A stretch of 50,900 bases of DNA from a virus. Every line of letters starts with the position of its first letter. The stretch's first letter is position 1. Below the pieces are notes generated by a model. The model was given only the letters and a program-made list of their open reading frames with translations. It made no database searches and had not been told where the DNA came from. The position numbers and the translations under genes were made by a program. Location of the stretch: positions 5,979 through 56,878 of IMG/VR virus record IMGVR_UViG_3300030104_001004. The stretch is one strand, 5' to 3'. Shown one piece after another: positions 40,275 to 48,886 of the stretch.

Positions 40275-42065
40275 TTATCCTTCACAGGCAAGACACTCAT
40301 CTCCAGATGCTAGTGCTTCCATGTCTAACTCATTAATAATCTGTCGCTCAATCTTACGACTAACTTTGTCAGCCTTACCAATCTTTTCTGAACGACAATA
40401 GTACATAGTCTTCAGTCCTTTCTTCCATGCCATGTAGTGTATAGCATGTAGGTATTTAATCTCAGCATCAGGTCTAAAGAATACATTAAGAGATTGTGAT
40501 TGGTCAATGTATTGTTGTCTATCTGCTGCATGTTCTATAACCCATCGTTGATCTATCTCCATAGCAGTCTTAAATACTTCTTTCTCTTCAGTGGTAAAAG
40601 ATCTTAGATGTTGTACAGAACCATCGTTAGCTATGATACTAGACCAGATACGTTCATAGTTTAGCTTACTATCTTCCTCACACTTAGTCTTAATAATTTT
40701 ATCTAAGAACTTGTTTTTATTTAAGAAAGATCCACTAAGAGTATCTTGTCTATAGGCATTAGCTCTCCAAGGTTCTATTGATGGAGAAGTATTACCCATG
40801 ATAATAGAGCTAGATGCATTAGGTGCAATAGCCATTACATGACTACATCTTAGTCCTGTTCCTACAGCATCAGGAGCTTCACCTCGCAATAAAGCTAAAC
40901 TTCTATTAGCATAGTCTAAACCTTCTCTAATATGTTTAAACATTCTAATGTTATGAGATTTAGCTAACGCACAATCAAAGGGTATGTTTTTACTTTGTAA
41001 ATATGCATGGAATCCAAGTGCTCCAACTCCAACTGATCTCTCTCGCTTCGCACTATAACGAGCACGATGAATAGTATCAGGAGCGTTGTCAATAAAACTT
41101 TGTAAAACATTATCTAACATTTCTAATGTATCTGATAGAAAATCTTTGTCTTTAGACCACTCATCAAAGTACTCTAAGTTTACAGAAGACAAACAACATA
41201 CAGCAGTTCTTTCTTCTGATGTAGGTAGAATAATTTCAGAACATAAATTAGATTGATTTATTTTAAAACCTTTTTGTTTTAACCATGATGGCATTTCATT
41301 ATTAGACTTATCAATAAAATGTATATAAGGTTCTCCTGTTTGCATACGCATTTCTAATATACGTTGCCACAGTTCTTTAGCAGAAACAATATCTCTTACT
41401 TCACTACTGTGTGGATCAACTAGATCCCAACTATCATCAGCAAGTGGATTAACCATACAGTGTTCAAGAACACTCATAAACTTATCTGATATATTAATAC
41501 CATGATGCATATTGAGACAGCGAAAGTTTTGATCTCCTGTTGGTTTACGCATCTCAAGAAACATAAGCACATCTGGATGTGATATGTCTAGATATGCGGC
41601 ATAGCTACCTCTACGAGTTCTCCCTTGTCTGTATGCCAAGCTTGATGCATCATACATTTTGAGGTGAGGCATAACCCCTGTAGACTTATCATCAGATGAA
41701 CGAATACCAAAGCCAACACCAACACCACCACCCAACATTGAAAGCCAGTTTGTTTCACTTAAATTCTCCACTAATCCTTCAGAACTATCGTCAATATAAT
41801 TAAGATAACAAGAAATAGGAAGCCCACGTTTAGATCGTCCATACGATAAAATTGGTGTTGAATACGAGAGCCAATGTTTTGAAGCGTACTCATATAATCT
41901 TTGAGCATGTTCTTTATTAGAACCAAAACAGCTAGATACATGTGCAAACCTTTCTTGTGGTGAAATTTCATGATCCATCATGTAAGCTTCTTTAAGACGA
42001 GTGATCCCTAACTCATCAAAAAGATTATCTCTCTCAGGAGAGATTGTAATATCATCTTTAATCAT
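40275..42065 (-). CDS. nrdA: Ribonucleotide reductase class I, large (alpha) subunit NrdA
   Basis: Reduces ribonucleotides to deoxyribonucleotides. Visible catalytic parts: C86 in LPISCYLNY, N273-C275-E277 in SNLCSEI, a second redox cysteine in TAVCCLSS (290/291), the KTMYYCRSEK radical-transfer tyrosines near the end and a C-terminal DECLACEG cysteine pair for reduction by glutaredoxin-like partners. At 596 aa it is shorter than the 760-aa E. coli protein because the N-terminal ATP cone is absent, so dATP feedback of the usual kind is probably missing. ATG has an AGGGG site. nrdB is 1.3 kb downstream. Confidence 0.95.
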   Translation of the reverse strand: MIKDDITISPERDNLFDELGITRLKEAYMMDHEISPQERFAHVSSCFGSNKEHAQRLYEYASKHWLSYSTPILSYGRSKRGLPISCYLNYIDDSSEGLVENLSETNWLSMLGGGVGVGFGIRSSDDKSTGVMPHLKMYDASSLAYRQGRTRRGSYAAYLDISHPDVLMFLEMRKPTGDQNFRCLNMHHGINISDKFMSVLEHCMVNPLADDSWDLVDPHSSEVRDIVSAKELWQRILEMRMQTGEPYIHFIDKSNNEMPSWLKQKGFKINQSNLCSEIILPTSEERTAVCCLSSVNLEYFDEWSKDKDFLSDTLEMLDNVLQSFIDNAPDTIHRARYSAKRERSVGVGALGFHAYLQSKNIPFDCALAKSHNIRMFKHIREGLDYANRSLALLRGEAPDAVGTGLRCSHVMAIAPNASSSIIMGNTSPSIEPWRANAYRQDTLSGSFLNKNKFLDKIIKTKCEEDSKLNYERIWSSIIANDGSVQHLRSFTTEEKEVFKTAMEIDQRWVIEHAADRQQYIDQSQSLNVFFRPDAEIKYLHAIHYMAWKKGLKTMYYCRSEKIGKADKVSRKIERQIINELDMEALASGDECLACEG

Positions 42066-42071
42066 TTGCCC

Positions 42072-42368
42072 CTACCATAATACTTTCTTTTCTTTGTAAT
42101 ATAAATCTAAAATCATTTCTGCATAGTGTATTACTTTCTCTATATCTTTTCTACCCTCTCCTTTTGTACGATGTCTTGTTACATACTTTACAATATTACC
42201 TTCACAAAAACTTAAATTATTTTTTTCTATATATTCAACAGGTTGTATAACACAATTTTTATAATGCTTACCATCTACTTGTTTATCTAATGCTGATTCT
42301 TTCAAGTCTTTTTCCTCTCTTAATTTTCTAACTATATACTGATCTCTTGATTCATTTTTAATATTCAT
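42072..42368 (-). CDS. DUF3310-like phage protein, 98 aa
   Basis: The segment DGKHYKNCVIQPVEYIEKNN LSFCEGNIVKYVTRHRTKGE is characteristic of DUF3310 (SaV-like), a small family in phage nucleotide-metabolism regions; its precise role is not known. It includes a helix ending GRKDIEKVIHYAEMILDLYY. It lies immediately upstream of nrdA in the leftward operon, in keeping with a role near nucleotide supply. Confidence 0.82.
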   Translation of the reverse strand: MNIKNESRDQYIVRKLREEKDLKESALDKQVDGKHYKNCVIQPVEYIEKNNLSFCEGNIVKYVTRHRTKGEGRKDIEKVIHYAEMILDLYYKEKKVLW

Positions 42369-42378
42369 CTAATTCTTT

Positions 42379-42702
42379 CTATAAAAAAGAGTTTAACTTT
42401 TTTCTTATATCTGAATTATCTTTTACAGTCACAGCTTTAATTGCAAAAGTTCTTATTGTATTAGGATCAACACCTGCTAGTTCACAGGTATATGTGAAGT
42501 TCTCACAGGTAACACCAATAGAAGCAAAGACCCAAGCATTAGCTTGATCTCTCAGCAAAGATGTTTCTACATTTTCATTATCTACTTTAGGTTTAGATAA
42601 GTCAAGTAGTGCTCTTAGAATAATTGCTAAGTTTAAACTTCTATCAGGATTCTTTTCTGTTAAATCGTATAACGATTCGTTTTCTTCTAAATCATTTTCC
42701 AT
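42379..42702 (-). CDS. Unknown phage protein, 107 aa
   Basis: Acidic N-terminus (MENDLEENESLYDLTEKNPD), a middle (RDQANAWVFASIGVTCENFT YTCELAGVDPNTIRTFAIKA) with the look of a conserved marine phage helical domain, and a charged end. No DNA-binding motif is certain. The ATG overlaps the end of the GIY-YIG gene. I do not recognise a named family. Confidence 0.75.
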   Translation of the reverse strand: MENDLEENESLYDLTEKNPDRSLNLAIILRALLDLSKPKVDNENVETSLLRDQANAWVFASIGVTCENFTYTCELAGVDPNTIRTFAIKAVTVKDNSDIRKKLNSFL

Positions 42703-43087
42703 TTGGTGGTTCTTGTACTGGCCTATAAAATTTACCTCCTACATAATTATTGTAGAAGGCTGGCTCATCTGTTCCTTCTAATGTTGAAGTCAACACATGA
42801 TTCATTACTTGATAGTAACACTCATAATATTTTAAACTTCTTTTATTTTTACACTCACAAATAATTTCAAACTTAAATGCACGTTTACCTAATTTCTTTA
42901 TATCTTCATTAAGATATTTACTAGAGCCTGTATAAATTCTCCAGTTAGACTCTACCTTTTTTTTATTACGAGTTACGTAATATTGTTTACAGCCTATATA
43001 AGACTTATTAGTTTTCTTATTAGTTATTTGATATACAAAACCAAAGTGAACATGTGGTTCTGGTTTTTTATTAAACTTCCAATGCAT
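42692..43087 (-). CDS. GIY-YIG-type endonuclease
   Basis: 131 aa. GFVYQITNKKTNKSYIGCKQ (residues 16-35) holds the GIY-like GFVY and the YIG motif; WRIYTGSSKYLNEDIKKLGK has the conserved helix with K, and KYYECYY (86-92) carries a glutamate where the catalytic Glu lies. Free-standing GIY-YIG enzymes in phages are usually mobile or repair nucleases. Its 5' end overlaps the exonuclease gene by 17 bases and its 3' end the next gene, suggesting insertion into a packed operon. Confidence 0.8.
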   Translation of the reverse strand: MHWKFNKKPEPHVHFGFVYQITNKKTNKSYIGCKQYYVTRNKKKVESNWRIYTGSSKYLNEDIKKLGKRAFKFEIICECKNKRSLKYYECYYQVMNHVLTSTLEGTDEPAFYNNYVGGKFYRPVQEPPNGK

Positions 43088-43937
43088 ATACTTCTTCTAC
43101 ATCTGGTTCTCTCACAACCTGTGTTAAAAATTTATTACCCTTTGCATATTTAAATACACGTAGTCCTTTACCTTGATTAGAATCTGCCCAACATGTATGC
43201 TTATAATTACAATAGACACAACCAACAGCCAAGCTACGATTACCAGACTTGCCATCAGGCATATCAGTATAACACTTATCAGGCAAGCTATCTTTACCAA
43301 CAATGTTTTTAAGATGTTTGACCCTTGCTTCTGCATTAATCATATCCATCTGATGTAGTTTAGATAAACATATCTCTCCAGTAGATTTATTTATTGCAAG
43401 AAATGCAGCAGTATCTATACCATTTGCTTGAGCGTAAGCAGATATTTGAGCAACATATCCAAAAGGATCGTCTTCCACTAGATTATTTTTTCTAAACTTT
43501 TCAAATCCAAAACCACTGGCTGACTTACAGTCAACAAGAACACCATCAATAATAGAGTCTTGATGTCCAGCTACACCATCAACATGTACTTCTTTCTGTT
43601 GATCTTTAACATCATGTCCTGCAATAGTAGAACATAAAAGTAAAAGTTCTTCTAGAATATAACCATATAAAAACTTTATTCTAGTAGATGGTTTAAGTTG
43701 TTCTTCTTCAAGAGGACTATTAACATCTAACCAAATCTTTCTATCTGGTTTACCTATTGCAGAAAGTCTTAAACCTTTTCTATCTTTAGGAACTTCATAT
43801 AGAAAATCTTTTATATGAACCTTCAGCATTTCACCAAAGGTATCTATATGTTTATCTACTTCTTCTTCATCCATATCTATAGGATCAAGACTAAATAAAT
43901 TATATATATCTTCTACAAGAGTATCTACAGTTTTCAT
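43071..43937 (-). CDS. PD-(D/E)XK exonuclease (Cas4/RecB-like)
   Basis: 288 aa. Nuclease core: EELLLL (E97 region), GHQDSIIDGVLVDCKSASGF (124-143), providing D127, D136 and K138, then AQISAYAQANG as the conserved Q-Y motif. The C-terminal GCVYCNYKHTCW cysteines may form an iron-sulfur or zinc knuckle as in Cas4-type proteins. It probably degrades DNA ends during replication and host DNA recycling, like T7 gp6 functionally. There is no clear ribosome site before the ATG; a 9-pair hairpin lies 10 bases upstream (43947-43981). Confidence 0.87.
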   Translation of the reverse strand: MKTVDTLVEDIYNLFSLDPIDMDEEEVDKHIDTFGEMLKVHIKDFLYEVPKDRKGLRLSAIGKPDRKIWLDVNSPLEEEQLKPSTRIKFLYGYILEELLLLCSTIAGHDVKDQQKEVHVDGVAGHQDSIIDGVLVDCKSASGFGFEKFRKNNLVEDDPFGYVAQISAYAQANGIDTAAFLAINKSTGEICLSKLHQMDMINAEARVKHLKNIVGKDSLPDKCYTDMPDGKSGNRSLAVGCVYCNYKHTCWADSNQGKGLRVFKYAKGNKFLTQVVREPDVEEVYALEV

Positions 43938-43946
43938 AATAAATAT

Positions 43947-43981
43947 GGGGGAGTAATGCAGAGAGGAAACACTACTCCCCC
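43947..43981 (-). promoter_or_regulatory. Strong hairpin directly before the exonuclease start
   Basis: GGGGGAGTA (43947-43955) is perfectly repeated inverted as TACTCCCCC (43973-43981), with 17 bases between. It is the strongest G-C stem in the region. On the leftward transcript it ends nine bases before the exonuclease ATG (43937) and starts nine bases after the SSB stop. It has no U-run, so attenuation, RNA processing, or translational control is more likely than termination. Confidence 0.6.
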
Positions 43982-43990
43982 ACTCCTTAG

Positions 43991-44449
43991 TTAGAATGGA
44001 GCAGATGCTGATGCTTGTACATATCCACCATCAACAGGGGCAAAGTCTTCCTTACTATTTGCATATTCAATAAAATCAACAACCTGAACAGCAGCAAGGT
44101 CAGCAGATGTGCCAGACTTACCAGCATAATTCCATTCATAAGGAACTGCTTTTACATTAACAAGACTGCCATTGGCAATCAACTTATCATCCCACAGATT
44201 ATTCTGTGAGTCTTTAACAATAGGAGCTTTACGTTCACTCCCATCCTTTCTCATTACCTTTCGTTTAATAGTTACAAAATCACCACGATCATCGCCCTTG
44301 TTTGTTATTTTAAGATTAGCTCCTTCAATAACAGAACGATTATTATCATCAACCTCAACTTGTATTGACCACACTGGATCAAACTTTGTGTTAGGTTCAA
44401 CGATTGATGCGTAGTGACACTTGCCTGTAATGTAAATTGGATCGTTCAT
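43991..44449 (-). CDS. ssb: Single-stranded DNA-binding protein
   Basis: 152 aa with the OB-like phage SSB pattern (PIYITGKCHYASIVEPNTKF DPVWSIQVEVDD at the start, then DLAAVQVVDFIEYANSK near the end) and a short terminal segment VQASASAPF with a final phenylalanine, as in T7 gp2.5-type proteins that use an aromatic terminus. It would protect unwound DNA and work with the polymerase and primase-helicase genes next to it. A strong promoter (44516-44544) lies 67 bases before the ATG, and CGGAGAAA is the ribosome site. Confidence 0.8.
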   Translation of the reverse strand: MNDPIYITGKCHYASIVEPNTKFDPVWSIQVEVDDNNRSVIEGANLKITNKGDDRGDFVTIKRKVMRKDGSERKAPIVKDSQNNLWDDKLIANGSLVNVKAVPYEWNYAGKSGTSADLAAVQVVDFIEYANSKEDFAPVDGGYVQASASAPF

Positions 44450-44515
44450 GATCTTTATTTTCTCCGTTTAAATTTCACTGGACTATTCCAGCCTTGATTG
44501 TCTAGTAACTTTTAG

Positions 44516-44544
44516 ATAGTAACATAGTATTATTTGATTGTCAA
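44516..44544 (-). promoter_or_regulatory. Sigma70-like promoter for ssb and downstream genes
   Basis: On the minus strand TTGACA (44544-44539), a 17-base spacer and TACTAT (44521-44516). The -35 is full consensus and the -10 is 4 of 6. It lies between polA and ssb, letting ssb and the following operon be expressed apart from the polymerase gene. Confidence 0.7.
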
Positions 44545-44549
44545 GCACT

Positions 44550-46184
44550 TTAATGTGTTTCTGCCCAATTATTTCCAACTTTATAATCAGAATCTAAATC
44601 ACATTTAAAGTTAAATATCTTTTGTGTTTGATACATTGCCTCCTTTGTTAGTTTACAAAACCTTTGTACGTCTGGCTTGGCTACTTCAAATTGGTATTCA
44701 TCATGAACAGATGCTACCAACTTAGCATCAAGACCAGAGTTTCTAACCTTTTCATTTATCTGCACGAGCCATTGCTTACATACTATAGCACCTGCACCTT
44801 GCAGTAGAGTATTTAATGCTGCATGTTCTGATCTAATCTGTAGTCTTCTACCATCAAGACCTTTAATAGTACCAGCTTGAGCTGCTTCTGATACATTTGA
44901 TCTAAGTCTTTTCAAGGCTGGCATGTTAGATAAGAACTTAGATATTAATCTCTGTCCTGTAGAAGCAGAGCCGCCAACAACTTTACCTATTTTAGCTGGC
45001 CCTGCACCATAAAGAAAAGCATATATAAAAGTCTTAGCTTGATCTCTAGTTTTTAATCCTGCTGCTTTTTGATTAGCAGTATGCACATCACCAGTTAATA
45101 CTTCTTCTGTAAAATTAGTATCGTTCATGTAGTGTGCAAGACATCTAAGTTCAAGACCACTAGCATCAGTGCCTACAAGTTTGTGTGTGTCGCTGTTAGA
45201 CACTCCCCATAGTGCTCTACATTCTTTTCCATAAGGACTATAGACTGCTGGTACTTGTGCCATGTTGGGACTGTGATGAGCCATACGACCAGTGATAGTT
45301 TTAAGAGTAAGAACACTACCATGAACACGTAAATCATTACTACACTCCTTTATCCAAGACTTTAAAAGACCAGTTCTTTTTTGTAGTAGAAAATATCTAC
45401 TGAACATTTCAGCTTCTGGCATTTTAATTTTAGATAAGACAGCTTCATTAACTACAACATTACCTTTTTCTGTATGAACAGAGGGCTTCCACCCACGATC
45501 TATTAAACGATCTGCTATTTGTTTACGAGAAGCAATGTTAAATGGTATTTCTTTTGTCTTAGTTTTAAGTTGAACAATAGTAGGTTCAAACATCTCCAAT
45601 GATTGTTTCTCTAGTTCATGTTGCTCATCTTCTAATTTAGCTAAGAGTAATTGTCCTTCTCTTATATTAAATGCAAACCCATTACGTTCTTGTTGATCAA
45701 TAATAACTCGTATATTTCTTTCTAACTCGTAAGACTTTTTAGAAAACTCTACACTTTCTTTCTCTAATTCTTGTGCTACTTTTCTAGTTAGTGATACATC
45801 TTGTTTACAATAGTCTAACATCTCAAGAGTAAATTCATCAAAGTTATTGTAATCAATCTTATGATTATCTAATTTATTTCCCCATGCTTTTAGACTATGA
45901 CCGCCATCTCTAATAGGATTATAGAGTTGAGATTCTAATAGAGTATCACGTACTTTGATAGGAGATATTTTAGATCCTGTTAGTCTATTTAATACAGGTG
46001 CATCAAAACTAAGACCATTGTGCATTATAAATGTGTCTATCTTTTTTGACCACTCTCCAAACTCTTTACACTGATCTCCTATCCACTCACGCATCTCTCC
46101 TGTATGATAGTGTTGTGCAACTATACAATGTATACGACTAGCATCTAAGCTATCTGTCTCTATATCTACTACGGCTGTAGTCAT
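44550..46184 (-). CDS. DNA polymerase family A with 3'-5' exonuclease, T7-like
   Basis: 544 aa replicative polymerase. Exonuclease motifs: D7 and E9 in VVDIETDSLD, HNGLSFD with D61, and DYCKQDVSL with D129. Polymerase motif A DASGLELR (D340), motif B R380-DQAK-TFIYAFLYG with K384 and tyrosine Y388, motif C VHDEYQFEV (H494, D495). The O-helix tyrosine matches T7 and not E. coli, where phenylalanine is found at 762. It is shorter than T7 polymerase (704 aa), with a compact thumb region. It overlaps the preceding gene at its start (ATGA). Confidence 0.95.
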   Translation of the reverse strand: MTTAVVDIETDSLDASRIHCIVAQHYHTGEMREWIGDQCKEFGEWSKKIDTFIMHNGLSFDAPVLNRLTGSKISPIKVRDTLLESQLYNPIRDGGHSLKAWGNKLDNHKIDYNNFDEFTLEMLDYCKQDVSLTRKVAQELEKESVEFSKKSYELERNIRVIIDQQERNGFAFNIREGQLLLAKLEDEQHELEKQSLEMFEPTIVQLKTKTKEIPFNIASRKQIADRLIDRGWKPSVHTEKGNVVVNEAVLSKIKMPEAEMFSRYFLLQKRTGLLKSWIKECSNDLRVHGSVLTLKTITGRMAHHSPNMAQVPAVYSPYGKECRALWGVSNSDTHKLVGTDASGLELRCLAHYMNDTNFTEEVLTGDVHTANQKAAGLKTRDQAKTFIYAFLYGAGPAKIGKVVGGSASTGQRLISKFLSNMPALKRLRSNVSEAAQAGTIKGLDGRRLQIRSEHAALNTLLQGAGAIVCKQWLVQINEKVRNSGLDAKLVASVHDEYQFEVAKPDVQRFCKLTKEAMYQTQKIFNFKCDLDSDYKVGNNWAETH

Positions 46185-46660
46185 GGTATGTCTACGAGAG
46201 TTGCCTCTTGTACTGGTATATGAAAGAAACTCTCGCCCTCTCTTACGTATCTATTAGATATTTCTTTAACATCACAATGTAATAATATTTCTGCTTGTAT
46301 ATACCAAGCTTTCTTACAATCATTTCTAAATACTAGGAATGAAAATAGAGAATCTGGATAAAGCTCTTGCCATTTTTTAACTAATCTATTTTTTCTATGA
46401 GGTATACGTATCTCTTTCCAAGTCTCATTCCAATCTCCTTTCCAACTGTACTTAACTTCTACTTCAAATAAATGATGTGGTTTATTATCTACACTACAAA
46501 CTATATCAAAGTCTTTTGTTTCTTCAGTTGTAATTTGTGGGTAGTTCATTGGTTTAATAAATCTAAGTGCTGCATCTTTAGCTGCTTTATCAGAGGCTTC
46601 ATACATACCCCTATCAAATCTTTTTCTTTTACCTTGATATTGTTTAGTCATTTTCATCAT
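46181..46660 (-). CDS. Putative PD-(D/E)XK-like nuclease, 159 aa
   Basis: Small protein with FDIVCSVDNKPHHLFEVEVK (residues 51-70): D52, E66/E68 and K70 resemble the D...ExK nuclease motif. Then WKEIRIPHRKNRLVKKWQEL and SLFSFLVFRNDCKKAWYIQA suggest the conserved beta fold. It might be a junction or single-strand nuclease acting in replication, given its position between polymerase and primase-helicase. The assignment is by motif only. The ATG overlaps the helicase end; MTKQYQG (46651) is an alternative start. Confidence 0.6.
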   Translation of the reverse strand: MMKMTKQYQGKRKRFDRGMYEASDKAAKDAALRFIKPMNYPQITTEETKDFDIVCSVDNKPHHLFEVEVKYSWKGDWNETWKEIRIPHRKNRLVKKWQELYPDSLFSFLVFRNDCKKAWYIQAEILLHCDVKEISNRYVREGESFFHIPVQEATLVDIP

Positions 46661-48299
46661 CCATTAATGGGTTGTCAATTTGTGACATTCTACCAGAGTC
46701 TTTATCATAATGCAAGTAACAAGCTACACCAGTGTCACCAGTGTATCTATTCTTTAGAATACGTATGGTAGTAGTGTTAGCTTCTACGTCATCGTCTGCT
46801 TGTTGATTACGTTCTAAGGCTACCACTGCATCAGATAGGTGAGCAATAGAAGCAGAGCCACGTAGATGTGAGAGCGATACCTCACGCCCATCCTCATGAC
46901 CCCTATCACCTGATGGTCTACGTAGATGACTGACAAGCAATAGAGCTATGCCTGTTTCTTCTACAAGAGATCGTAGCTTAGTCATAAGAATATCTATAGA
47001 CTTACGTTCATCACCATTATCTTCCTGACCTGATACAAGAATAGATAAGTGATCTAAGAATACCCATTTACATTCAAGAGCCTTAGCCATGTACCTTACA
47101 CGATCTAGTATCTCATCGTTCTCAATAGAACCAAAGTGATCAAAGGCAAAGAACCTACCAGATCCCACAGTCTTATTCTGCCAACTACTTAACTGCTCTC
47201 TTGTATACTGTTCACGTATCTCTTTGATGTACAGTCTAGCATTAGCTTCAACACTCATAATATTAAATGCGGTATTGCGAGTGTTCTCTTCAAGAGCTAA
47301 CACGCCAATGTTATCCTGTGTGTTAGACATAATATGATGCATAAGCTCTCGCATGATACTGGACTTACCCATGCCAGCACCAGAGGTAAAGGTAATTAAT
47401 TCACCAGTACGCATACCATATGTCTTTTCATTCATCTTAGACCAAGGGTATAGACAAGTCTCATTTACCTTCTCATCGTAGAGAGATGCACCAAGATCAG
47501 CAAGATTAACTATACCTACTGGCGTATATGTTCTGGCGTTCCACCATGTATTAACAAACTTCTCACGTTGCCCTGTCTTGAGATACTCATTAGCATCTTT
47601 TAGATCAAGACCCATAATCTTACATTTGTTAGGCTCAAATAGCTTGGCTACCTTTTGTTCTGCTTCTCTGCCCTGCTTGTCATTGTCAAAGCATAGAACA
47701 ATCTGATCAAACTTATTAAGATAATCTAAAGATTGTTGGCAGTTCTTCAGTGCAGATGCCGCACCATTCTTAATAGATACAACAGGCCACTTAGAACCTA
47801 GTAACTCGTAAGCAGACATAGCATCTAACTCACCTTCACATACAGTAATGTACTTACCACCTTGATTAAACTTATTCTGCCCAAACAAAACTGCACCAGA
47901 CATATTACCCTCAGAGTAAAACTTTTTATCTTGTGTCTGTCTAAACTTTGTAGCTATGTGGTTGTTGTCTTTGTCGTAGTATTTATATTGGTGATCAGTA
48001 ATCATAGATCCTTGCATAGACACAGTAACACCATACTCTCTACAAGTCTTCTCACTAATTTTTCTGTCAGCTATTGCTGAAAAGTTAAAAGATTTATTAT
48101 TATTTATCTTATAAGAATTTTGTTGTAGCATGTTGCCCTCTGATTTATGATTTGGTGGGAAGTAAGTTTCACAACTGAAACAGTAGTAGTGTCCATCATC
48201 GTAACCTATACAAGCATCACTTGAATCACAGTCAAAGCAAGAGTTACGGCTGATAGCAAAAGAAGTGCCTCTATCATATTTTTTTAATCCTATATCCAT
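46644..48299 (-). CDS. T7 gp4-like primase-helicase
   Basis: 551 aa. N-terminal zinc-binding primase: C21, C24, C40 and C43 in CFDCDSSDAC and HYYCFSC. TOPRIM: VCEGELDAMS with E155 and LCFDNDKQG with D205/D207. C-terminal RecA-like DnaB helicase: Walker A SGAGMGKSS (306-314), LDHLSILVSG (T7-like), then LLVSHLRRPSG and HLRGSASIAHLSD. It would unwind DNA and lay RNA primers for the polymerase gene next to it. It has a GGGG ribosome site before ATG 48299. The end overlaps the next gene by 17 bases. Confidence 0.95.
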   Translation of the reverse strand: MDIGLKKYDRGTSFAISRNSCFDCDSSDACIGYDDGHYYCFSCETYFPPNHKSEGNMLQQNSYKINNNKSFNFSAIADRKISEKTCREYGVTVSMQGSMITDHQYKYYDKDNNHIATKFRQTQDKKFYSEGNMSGAVLFGQNKFNQGGKYITVCEGELDAMSAYELLGSKWPVVSIKNGAASALKNCQQSLDYLNKFDQIVLCFDNDKQGREAEQKVAKLFEPNKCKIMGLDLKDANEYLKTGQREKFVNTWWNARTYTPVGIVNLADLGASLYDEKVNETCLYPWSKMNEKTYGMRTGELITFTSGAGMGKSSIMRELMHHIMSNTQDNIGVLALEENTRNTAFNIMSVEANARLYIKEIREQYTREQLSSWQNKTVGSGRFFAFDHFGSIENDEILDRVRYMAKALECKWVFLDHLSILVSGQEDNGDERKSIDILMTKLRSLVEETGIALLLVSHLRRPSGDRGHEDGREVSLSHLRGSASIAHLSDAVVALERNQQADDDVEANTTTIRILKNRYTGDTGVACYLHYDKDSGRMSQIDNPLMDDEND

Positions 48300-48414
48300 A
48301 CTTTACCCCTAATACTCTAAGTAGTCCTTCTCTATTAATAATCTCTAATTCTGCATCCTTCTTTGTAGGAAAAGATTCAGGTAATATTTTACTATTTAAT
48401 ATTAATTTCCACAT
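48274..48414 (-). CDS. Tiny unknown protein, 46 aa
   Basis: MWKLILNSKILPESFPTKKD AELEIINREGLLRVLGVKYG followed by YRIKKI. The YGYRIKKI end looks like a conserved tail of small phage proteins. It overlaps the primase-helicase start by 26 bases in another frame. There is no strong ribosome site. The preceding gene ends three bases before its ATG. Confidence 0.6.
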   Translation of the reverse strand: MWKLILNSKILPESFPTKKDAELEIINREGLLRVLGVKYGYRIKKI

Positions 48415-48416
48415 AT

Positions 48417-48599
48417 CTATTCAAACATATCATCATCTAAAAAATATTCTAATATATTTTCTTTGTCTAACATAACTTCATTTACTTCTTCCTTTGCTAA
48501 CTTCTTAGCTTCTTTAGAAGTATATCCTTCTTCTTCGTATTGTCTAGTAAGATCACGGAATATATCATTGCGTTCTTTATCCCATAAATTTTTAGCCAT
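48417..48599 (-). CDS. Small acidic helical protein, 60 aa
   Basis: MAKNLWDKERNDIFRDLTRQ then YEEEGYTSKEAKKLAKEEVN, ending in an acidic LEYFLDDDMFE. GAGG eight bases upstream marks the start, and the ATG overlaps the previous gene's end. A soluble helical protein of unknown role in the early-gene ladder. Confidence 0.7.
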   Translation of the reverse strand: MAKNLWDKERNDIFRDLTRQYEEEGYTSKEAKKLAKEEVNEVMLDKENILEYFLDDDMFE

Positions 48600-48759
48600 C
48601 TTTTAAATCCTCGTAGAATTTATCTCTGTCTTCCTCTAAAGTAGGATCGTATCCATGTGCTTTCATAATCTTCCAATCTTCATAGGAAATACCAAGAGCG
48701 TTTCTTAATCTTTCTTCTTTCTGTAATCTGTAATAATCAAGATCGTATACTTTTGTCAT
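48592..48759 (-). CDS. Tiny unknown protein, 55 aa
   Basis: MTKVYDLDYYRLQKEERLRN ALGISYEDWKIMKAHGYDPT, a charged helical protein. It overlaps the downstream gene by 8 bases and the upstream one by 23 bases. GTTGAGTTAG lies before the ATG, so the ribosome site is weak. The pattern of three overlapping tiny genes in this stretch supports expression by coupled translation. Function unknown. Confidence 0.65.
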   Translation of the reverse strand: MTKVYDLDYYRLQKEERLRNALGISYEDWKIMKAHGYDPTLEEDRDKFYEDLKDG

Positions 48760-48886
48760 CTAACTCAACCCATTTACTTCTACTATCTTTTTCATACTGA
48801 GAAAGTTTTTTTCGTAGCTCCTTAATTTCACTATCTCTTTTCTCTATAATATCTTTTAGTTGTTTGATTTGTTTTTGTTCTATCAT
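48737..48886 (-). CDS. Tiny coiled-coil protein, 49 aa
   Basis: MIEQKQIKQLKDIIEKRDSE IKELRKKLSQYEKDSRSKWV: an almost pure heptad-repeat coiled coil. It overlaps the SleB gene's stop and the following tiny gene. No family assignment is possible. A role as a multimeriser or antagonist is conceivable but untested. Confidence 0.65.
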   Translation of the reverse strand: MIEQKQIKQLKDIIEKRDSEIKELRKKLSQYEKDSRSKWVELDDKSIRS

